Shown here piece after piece: positions 56,010 to 64,000 of a DNA stretch of 64,000 nucleotides. Both the position numbers and the translations under genes were made by a program. The notes under the pieces were generated by a model that saw only the letters and a list, made by a program, of their open reading frames with translations, did not search any database and was not told where the DNA came from. This DNA is from Dastarcus helophoroides (Eukaryota > Arthropoda > Insecta > Coleoptera > Bothrideridae): the NCBI GenBank assembly GCA_028583605.1, contig CM053326.1, forward strand, positions 2,721,072-2,785,071, written 5' to 3'. Each line of letters begins with the position of its first letter. Positions within the stretch are counted from its first letter, which is position 1.

Positions 56010-58261
56010 GGGGATTTTTCATCACCAACTAAAACAGCAAAATTCCGAATTTTAAAGTCTACAATTCAAAACCAAAGAAGAAGAATAAGACATTTGCAAC
56101 AGAAAAATCGATGTCTCCACCAAAGAGTTACTAATTTAAAAACATTGGTTCAGCTTCTTAAAAATAAATCTTTTTTGAATGATAATTCTGCTGCAATTGT
56201 TGAATCATCGGTTCCTGCAAGTGCTATTGCAATTTTCAATTGTTTTATTAAAAAAACAAAAGTTAAATATTCGCCGGAACCAAGGTCTTTTGCTTTGACT
56301 CTCTGTTTTTACTCGCCAAAAGCTTATAGTTTTGTAAGGAAGGTTTTCAATGATTCTTTGCCTCATCCAAGAACTATAGGAAAATGGTTACAAACAGTTA
56401 ATGGTGCACCAGGATATAGTTCCGAAGCTTTAAAGGCTTTGACAAACAAAGCAATTCAAATGAAGGACAAGGGAAGACTTCCGATTTGTAATTTAGTCGT
56501 AGACGAAATGTCAATCCGATCGAAAGTTGAATGGACAGGCACTCGCTTTACAGGTTACATCGATATTGGCTCTAAATTGAAATCAGATACTATTCCAACG
56601 GCAAAAGATGCATTGGTTTTAATGGTAGTTTGCCTGAATGAAAATTGGAAACTTCCTGTAGGATACTTTTGATCAATGGTTTAACTGGGGAAGAAAGAGC
56701 GAACGTCATTATGAGAACTTTGGAAATTGTCAATGATACGGGTATAATTATTTCGTCTTTGACATTTGATGGAGCACCTGTTCATTTCACAATGTCCAAG
56801 CATCTTGGAGCAAATTTTACCGATCCTAAAAATTTAATTACATATTTTAAACACCCTGTGACAGAAGAGAAAGTTTTTATATTACTTGACGCATGTCACA
56901 TGATAAAATTAGTGAGGAACTGCTTTGGTTGTCAACGAGTACTGCAAGATGAAGATGGAATTTTAATTGACTGGAAATTCATTGAAAACTTAAATAATCT
57001 CCAAAAAAGTTCTGGATTACACGCGGCAACCAAACTAAGAAATCGACACGTTCAATGTAGTGGAGATAAAATGAAAGTAAAACTTGCAACACAACTTTTA
57101 AGTAAGAGTGTTGCAGATGCACTGATGTTTTTGGCAAGAGATTTGCAGAATTCAGACTTCATTGGATGTGAAAATACCGCAAAATTTGTGCTAGCCTTTA
57201 ATGATCTGTTTGATATTTTTAACAGTCGAAGTAGATTTGCAAAATGCAGTTTTAAAAGAACTTTTTCTAATGCTTCAAAAATTGATTTCTCTTTGTTTTT
57301 TGATGAAATGACTCATTATATTTTAAACATTACTTGTGATGATGTACCAATAATCAACACAAACTTAAAAACTGGTTTTTTAGGCTTTTTAATAAATATC
57401 TCAAGTTTAAAAGAAATATACAAAATTTATATCGAAGAAAAACAACTTCTTAAGTATCTACTCACCTACAAATTATCGCAAGATCATTTGGAATTGTTTT
57501 TTGGTTCAGTTAGGAGTAGAGGTGGCTTCAACAATAACCCTACACCAAGACAATTTGAAGCCGCTTTTAAAAGATTAATAATTAAGTCTCAAATATCTGC
57601 ACCTGTTACAGGAAATGTAGTAAATTTTGATTCGATGCAAATTTTATTTTGTAATAGTGGGAATATTACCAAAACAGACGATATTTTAGATATGAAAACA
57701 ACAGGTGAGGACCTAGAACCTCAAAATTTCTTGGACGTGTCACCTTGGTTGATGACTGATTATGTCCAGCACGTAGTAATTTACATAGCAGGGTTCATTG
57801 TTAAACAAATTAAGAAATGTTTAACTTGTATTAAATGTTTAGATGTGATTGAAAGCAGATCATTTTTTTCTCATTCTCATTTACAAGAAAGAAAAAAATT
57901 TCACGCTAATGCATCCTTAACAAAAGCTTCACCTTTTGTTATAGAAATTTGTTTAGTTGCAGAAAAATGTTTCAGAACAATTAAATCTACCAGCCTATAC
58001 TTAAAAAAAAGTTCCTACATAATTACCCACTGTATTTCAAAAACAATTTCTGGTTTACCTCAAACTATATACAACAATTTTGGTGATCATTTTTTAGAAG
58101 ATGAAATAATAGACGGACATGCCAATCTGCTAATAAAACTCATCTTGAAACGTTTTTTTAATTTGCGAATCCAACATGATTTAAAAAATGACTTTGACAA
58201 ACAAAATATAAAGCGAATTAGAAGTTCACTTACCAAATTAATTTTGTTCAAAAATCAGTAA
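56010..58261 (+). pseudogene. P-element (THAP9-like) transposase, frameshifted
   Basis: A possible acceptor TTTCAG at about 56003-56008 opens an exon with a coiled stretch (RILKSTIQNQRRRIRHLQQK), followed by the P-element central region SFALTLCFYSPKAYSFVRK, LPHPRTIGKWLQ and VVDEMSIRSKVEWTG (likely catalytic D). The frame breaks near 56668 by a one-base change in a T run, and resumes with LTGEERANVIMRTLE, FDGAPVHFTM, LLDACHMIKLVRN (GTP-binding/catalytic region) and the hallmark DHLELFFGSVRSRGGFNNNP, ending at 58261. No N-terminal THAP zinc finger was found upstream, and no terminal inverted repeats were recognised. About 750 residues without the THAP fits the family. Apart from the one break the frame is well kept. 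Confidence 0.88.
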
Positions 58262-58830
58262 ATACATTTTTCATGTAATTTTAATTATACGTTTTGTAAA
58301 TATGTTAAAATTTTCTAAAAAACTCAATTTAATAAAATATACATAGTTTTAAAAATGAATTGAATTTTTGTACCTTTACCAGTTACACCACTGAAAGAGT
58401 CGGAATGTTTTGATGGTCTCGCTTTTTATGTTAGCTTCACTTTTGTTGTACTAAATGCCGCTTCTATATTAAATTTGAAATTCTATGGAAATATTCGAGT
58501 GAAAATTCAAAATTGAGAGGAAATTCGAAATTATTCAGAGAACGTCGAAGAAATTGGAAATTTCGCACGGAAAGTTGATTTGATGAAAGTTAAATTTTGA
58601 TTAAACGGTTTAATATTGAAAATTTTGGTTTATAAAAAGACAAATTTTGAAAAATAATCGAAATTTTCAGATAAAAAGAAACATGGGCGAAAATATTGGG
58701 ATTTTCAAAAACATAAAGGATTGGATTTGAAAAAGAAATAAAATTTCTAAAATTCAAAATGTCGCACAGAAAGTTGATTTGATGAAACTTAAATTTTGAT
58801 AAAATGGTTTAATTTTGAAAATTCTGGGAA
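58262..58830. other. Short AT-rich spacer with one duplication
   Basis: Contains a poly(A)-like AATAAAATA at about 58332 after the P transposase, and the duplicated pair GAAAGTTGATTTGATGAAA at about 58570 and 58759. Confidence 0.5.
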
Positions 58831-59190
58831 CTCTTCTAGAGAGCAACCGCTTCGCTAGGTGGCAGTGTTTCAACTGTTGGTAGTTCAGCTACCTATGATT
58901 CATTATACACGCCTGGAGGGTTGCATGAATTTGTAGTCTAGGTTGCATTCTTCTTGCATACGACATTGTTGGCGATGGCCATAGTTTCTCTATGGACCAA
59001 TAGGTGGTAGTACTAAAGAGTCACTCGCTTGACGCCTGTGAATGTTTTAGTACTTACTTGTCAGAACATTTATTAGCATTCGAGTTGGATATACCAAACT
59101 GACGAGATCTAACAAGATCGAAACCGGTATTTGGTTTCCAAACTTCAAATCTAATAAAAATGTTCAAACCTATTGGTCTGTGCATTATAG
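58831..59190 (+). repeat. Z repeat, one full unit with intact ribozyme
   Basis: Plus-sense Z monomer from CTAGAGAGCAACCGCTTCGC to ATTGGTCTGTGCATTA. It keeps all Z landmarks and is the best-preserved copy outside the intron array. It sits directly before the Tigger-like fragment. Confidence 0.9.
59084..59141 (+). ncRNA. Hammerhead ribozyme, intact core (Z copy)
   Basis: Stem I outer GTTGGA (59084-59089) pairs with TCCAA (59137-59141); inner ACCAAA (59093-59098) pairs with TTTGGT (59130-59135) across a TAT/T internal loop. Core CTGACGA 59099-59105, stem II GATCT/AGATC with loop AACA, GAAA 59120-59123, stem III ACC/GGT (59123-59128) without a loop, H17 A at 59129. Cleavage is predicted between 59129 and 59130. 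The internal loop in stem I and the small loop in stem II are placed as in type I hammerheads that use tertiary contacts. Confidence 0.82.
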
Positions 59191-59199
59191 GTTAGATCA

Positions 59200-59577
59200 A
59201 TAAGCCATTTCGCTGTCCAGCAACAGCAATTTGTATCTTTTCGGTGTTGTCTCCGATGGCTAAGACTGGAATCACTTCTGGAATTGCAATTTGATAATGA
59301 AGATGACAGTGACCGTTCAATAGAAATCTCCGAAGAACAAAATTTAACCTCCAAACGAATTTCCAAAGCGATGTGTTTGATTGACGAAGCTGTGGAGATT
59401 TTTTTAAAAAACGATCCTGTCAGCGGAAGGAGTTTCAAAGTCTCCCAGGCGGTAGCTACGAATATCAATTGCTACAAGGAAATTTATTTTACGTTGAAAA
59501 AAAAAGTTGTTCAGCAAACATTGGACCAATTTTTTGTGAAAGAAAGCCGACTTACGATAACAGCCACCATGAAGTGA
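59200..59577 (+). pseudogene. Tigger/pogo-like transposase C-terminal fragment
   Basis: An open frame with NEDDSDRSIEISEEQN, then KAMCLIDEAVEIFLKND and a final KKKVVQQTLDQFFVKES. The acidic stretch, a helical segment and a QxTLDxFF ending near the C-terminus are typical of Tigger/jerky-type (CENP-B related) transposases. The DDE domain is missing. The Z repeat lies just upstream and may have displaced it. The family call rests on the C-terminal motif only. Confidence 0.5.
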
Positions 59578-61361
59578 TCAATTTTAATTTTGTTTTTCAT
59601 AAATTAATTGAATAGTTTATTTTGTTTTAATTGAATACGTTTTTTTTTGTTTTTTGTATGTATGTAATAAAATTTTTTATTATTTTTGTTTTTTAAATGT
59701 TTACTTTGTTCAATGTTCTTTTTAAAAAGTAGTATTTTCGTAACCATGGAACCTATCTTCGATCTTTACGTGGTTTGCTATAGAAAATCTGAATTTACTT
59801 TGTGTCGTTTCAATTTGCGTCGTGTTTTTTTAAAACGTAACCCTGACACAAAGTGAGGTAATGGTGTAATTTAAATTTAGTTTTGGAGAGAAAATCAAAA
59901 CACGTCGAAGGAAACGTTACACCCGAAAAAGTGTTAAACGTTTTTGTAGAGAAAAATCGAAAATTAAAGTTATTTGATAATTAGTTAATTAATACAGCGA
60001 CCAAAATGAGCATTTCTCACTGAAAATCTTTTTGGGTAATTTTATTTAAAGCAACATTCCACAAATGGATTATCGAAATCGTCATTTCAAGTTTAAATTA
60101 CCTTTATTTTGTACATTTATCCGTCATCATTTTTCAGGGGACAGGACCCTCTTAGAAAAAAATTGTAGATACGTATTTGTTAAAATTATTGTTTTTAAAG
60201 AATTAGAGTTTGAAATCAAAAAATTTCATTTCTAGAAGGATTAAGATGATTTAATAGCATTTGTATTATCCTCACCTGTGTATTGTCAGTTATTATTTGT
60301 TCTTATTACGGTCCAAGTATCTCTCGGAATAAAAGCAAACAATTTAGTAGTAACGTAACATTATGGCATATAATAAAAGTGTAAATACAGTGTCATCTCG
60401 TCGTCTCTTTTACTCTGATATTTCCAAAGGCTCCCTACGCTCGAAACGGAGACCAAATCTCATTAAGTGTGTTTCTATAACAACCGAGACCTTTGAGATT
60501 GCTGTGTCTGACGCCGACTGGCGCGAAAGAGACGGCGATATATGCGGTAAATTGAACGGTGTTACAGAATACTTACCGTTTAATTACAGTTAATAATATA
60601 AGTATTTCAATTCGAATTACTCCTAAAAGAGTGATTACACTGATATTTTTATTAAATGATGCATTTCCCATTTGAAAATTACTGAATATTTAGCTGCATC
60701 GATGCATCCCTCTTTTATTCTTCTATTAGGATAACTGATTGATAGCAGTGCTTCGGACAGTCCAGACGTCCCATTTATGAAATGAGTATAACTCCAAAGA
60801 AGCAGACTGGAGTTACACTCTGTTTGAAAGATAAGGTTAAATTAATGAATCAATATAAATTATGTATCTATGCAATTAGTTTATACACTTTCTATCTAGT
60901 CTGTAGCAATTGCGGTTCCAGAGGAGGGGGGGGCACCCCGAGATGCTCAAGAAGTTTAAAATAAATAATTGAAAAATACGAATAAAATAAAAAATAAAAA
61001 GTTGTAGAAATATTCTTATGCTTAATTTATATCTCATTGTATATCTATATTTTTTAACAGCTAATCTGACAAAGACATAACATTCGGTGCTATAATTCGT
61101 AATACTTTTGATGATTAGATTTCTTGGGGCACAGCGGCACTTGCGAATTATAAAGTAAACATCACCCAGGATTTTATGTTGTCGAACGTGCGACTATTTC
61201 AAACGTTTAAATGTTTACTACTCAAATCATTGACTTCGGCAAATTTAAGAAAAATTATTTTCTGCAGCTGAATTATTCTGCACGAAATTTAGATCTTCAT
61301 AAAGTGATAAAGAATATCTACTTATTATTTAATCTATTTGTATCTCAGTTAAGCTTTGTAG
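59578..61361. other. Intergenic, nothing firmly identified
   Basis: Contains an open frame at 60363-60593 (starts MAYNKSVNTVSSRRLFYSDI) with no recognisable domain and an isolated GC-rich patch GGAGGGGGGGGCACCCCGAG at about 60930. No feature supported. Confidence 0.35.
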
Positions 61362-64000
61362 CAGTGGCGGCTGACGTATAGGCACTGTGGAACTGCAGCA
61401 CCCCCAATTTCACTTACGAGTTTTTTCTCAACTGAACACTTTTTATTTCACAATTTGTAGAACTTTTAAATTTTCTCTGTTTTGTTTTTAAAGAAATTTT
61501 AGGTTTCTTTCACGAATTTACGATATTTAAAAACCTATTTTATTTTTTAAAGAAATTTTAGGTTTCTTTCACGAATTTACGATATTTAAAAACCTATTTT
61601 ATTTTTTTGATCAAAATCACATTTTCATAAACTAATTTTTGTGAAAGTTTTGAGAAAGAAATCAATATTTCGAGCAGGAATTAAAATGTTAAGAAAAAAC
61701 TCAAATTTCTTTGAAAATGTCAGCATTTTAGGAAAATAATTACAACTTTAAGAAAAAATCTAAATCCAACTCATCTCGCATTTTACTATTTCTCTAAAAA
61801 ATAGATTAGTGCGGTATTTTCAAATTTTTACCTCAAATCTCATTTCGTATAAAAATGATGAATTGGTTTCAGATAATTCGTTTTTTTTAAGAACTTTTGA
61901 TTTTTTTTGCAAAGTTTTCATTTTTCCTAAAAATTTTATAAAAAGAAATGTTCCCCAAATTTCCATTTTTCCTGAAAGTGTCGTTCTTAAAATGTCTTCT
62001 AGAAATTATAACTTCTCCCGATTTTTCTTTGTGTTCCTTTAATTTGCTTCAAAAATGTCAAGTTTTTCACGGCACTCTAACAATTTAAAGTGCATTTCAT
62101 TTTGTAGTTTTGACAACAAATGTTTGGAAAAAACCCTGAAAGCTTTATAAAATTTTAACATTTTGTAATAAACAAAAAATTTCGACTTTTTTGGAAAGAT
62201 ATTTCAAATTTTTTCTCAAATTTCGATTTTTTCTCTAGGAAATTTTGCTTTTTTTTCTATGAAATTTGTGTTTTTCTCTAAACATTTTATACAAAGAAAT
62301 TTTTTTGCAATTTCAACTTTCCCTGGAGATGTTCTTTTTAAAATATTTTTTCTTGTAGAAATTTTGATTTCTCTCTAATTTGTTTTGGACATTAACAAAT
62401 TTTTTAACAAACTTTGGTATTTTAAAATTCATTTTATTTTGTAATTTTGATAAAAAACTGAAAATTATTAGATATAAATTTAGGAAAAATAAACTTCAAA
62501 TTTGCATAAAAATAAGGAAACTTTGGGAAAAATATTAAAATTTCAAGAAAAAATGAAACTTGTACATTTTAACCTTTTTTACAATTTGATATTTCTCTAA
62601 AAAATTGCTACTGCTGTAGGACCAAAGAGAATTCTGAATCGGAATTTCTAATTTTCCTAAAAAGGTTAAATTTATTCTTGAAATTCCCAAATTCGAATTT
62701 AGAATTTAAATTTCGACATAAAAAACGAAATTTAAAGACTTAACTCAAATTTTCATGAAAACGCAGATCACATTTCTAGAAAAAGTTGTCTGTAAACAAT
62801 ATTTTTCAAAAAAAAACATTTTAGAAATTAAATTAAAAAAATTGTTTGCAATAAATTAATTGTCAAAAATATTTTATAATTTTGACTTTTAAAATGGAAA
62901 CTATTGAAATTTTTGAGAAAATGAGTCAACATTTCTAGAAGAATCTCAAAATTTCGAAATTAATCAAAATGTTGAAAAAAATTCATTAACAATTGACTGT
63001 TCTAATTTAATTTTTTTTTAGTAATTTTGAAGTTGCAGAGAAATTTCAAAAATCAAATATTTCACCTCGAAGCCAATTTTTTGTGATTAAAATTCAAATT
63101 TTGCCAATTTATTTGTATATAAAATGCAACTTTTCTTGGAAATTTGTTTCAAATCTTTGCACACTTTTAAAAATACAAAATTTTGTTATTATTTTTTTTA
63201 AATTCGAGTGTTATTTCGAAATTTTTCTTGAAAAATGTAAATTTAAAAAGAAAAATATTACCACTTTTAAAAAATAAAGCAAAAGTTATCAGAAAATGCG
63301 AATTTAAAAAAAAAGGCAAATATTTTGAAATTTTCATAGAAAGTCAAATTTTCAAAAGAAACCAAGGATTTTGAAAACAATTTTTAATTGTTAAAATGGT
63401 CGACATTTTGAATAATTTTGGGAATGTGAATAAAAGACGAATTTTTGGAAAAATATGGACATTTAAAATAAATTGCAGAGTTTTTAATTAAATTTTTAAA
63501 GAAGCTGAATTTTTCGAATATTGAAGAAAACTCAAAATTATCAAAAAATTCGTAATTGTCGAAAAAGTTGAAATTTTGAAAAGGTAAAATTTTGAAAAAA
63601 AAGTCGAAAATTTCAATAGTTCAAGTTCGAAAACAATCTATTCTATTAAGTCGAAGATTTAATTGTAAATGTTTGAAAAAATGTATAAACAAAATTTTAA
63701 AAGAATAGAACTTTTTTAAAAAAAGTCAAGTTTTCAAAAAGAGTCGAAATTTTGAAAAAAAAAGTTTTGAAATGGAATCGAAATTTTACAAAATATTAGT
63801 CGAAAATGTCAATAAAAGGTTTTAAGAAATGTCTGACTTGAAAAAAATAATAATTTTCAAATAAAGGAAAAGGTAAAGTTTCGAAAAAAAGTCGAAAATT
63901 TCAATAGTTAAGTTTGAAAACAATTTTTAATTTTAGGTCGAAGATTTAATTGGAATTGTTTAAAAAAACGTATAAACAAAATTTTAAAAAAATAGAACTT
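61362..64000 (+). mobile_element. AT-rich hAT-like element, copy C (runs off window)
   Basis: Starts CAGTGGCGGCTGACGTATAG and GGAACTGCAGCACCCCCAAT as in copy B, and parallels B through AAACATTTTATACAAAG and beyond. It lacks the 400-bp nested segment present in A and B. It contains a private 59-bp tandem duplication at 61490-61608 (AAGAAATTTTAGGTTTCTTT twice). No coding region. Confidence 0.75.

Noticed and set aside
59151..59468. Minus-strand open frame of 105 codons
   Set aside because: Antisense of the Tigger-like C-terminal fragment and of the Z repeat.

Overview
The window looks like a piece of a large, AT-rich, repeat-laden insect genome. The evidence is one intact, intron-split animal gene of the taranis/SERTAD type, GT-AG splice sites, and remains of many insect-type mobile elements (jockey/RTE-like LINEs, Tc1, hAT, P, Tigger, Sola-like, LTR gag). 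I cannot name the species; a beetle is only a guess.

Layout. At 1-615 lies a LINE reverse-transcriptase remnant with a small fold-back. At 2243-9314 lies the only convincing host gene, a taranis-like SERTA protein: a 61-nt coding exon 1, a 6.1-kb intron and a single large exon 2, with poly(A) signals near 9722 and 9776. The intron is full of small repeats. Positions 10014-27000 and 27567-29194 are almost entirely diverged low-complexity sequence (variations on tcgaaatttt with A or T runs) carried inside elements whose ends can often be recognised. Positions 29195-31170 are ordinary unique-looking sequence. From 31172 to 46000 come a nested hAT MITE, a LINE next to a Tc1 remnant, a hAT-type element with TAGGGATGCA ends holding a solo LTR, and a second copy of the 3-4 kb AT-rich element. 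From 46883 to 59577 come a gag gene split by another element, a LINE fragment, a complete but broken Sola-like transposon with 33-bp inverted ends and ACTT target duplication, a frameshifted P-element transposase and a Tigger C-terminal fragment. The window ends inside a third copy of the AT-rich element.

Main finding. A 370-bp repeat, here called Z, carries a hammerhead ribozyme with a canonical core in two copies: 3733-3790 on the minus strand and 59084-59141 on the plus strand. Stem I with an internal loop, stem II with a 4-nt loop and a minimal self-complementary stem III (ACCGGU) can all be drawn. Several damaged copies also occur. The tandem arrangement and unit size fit animal retrozymes and ribozyme satellites. 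Two further families, V (351-bp tandem at 6715-7510) and W (about 140 bp, dispersed), have the same architecture but with one extra nucleotide between A9 and stem II. In both families the sequence after the predicted cleavage site pairs with the sequence before the core. Several fold-back copies of Z and W have their head-to-head junction at or near the ribozyme, and two W copies begin exactly at the predicted cleavage product. This suggests that self-cleaved RNA was the template for insertion. All ribozyme calls are structural readings by eye.
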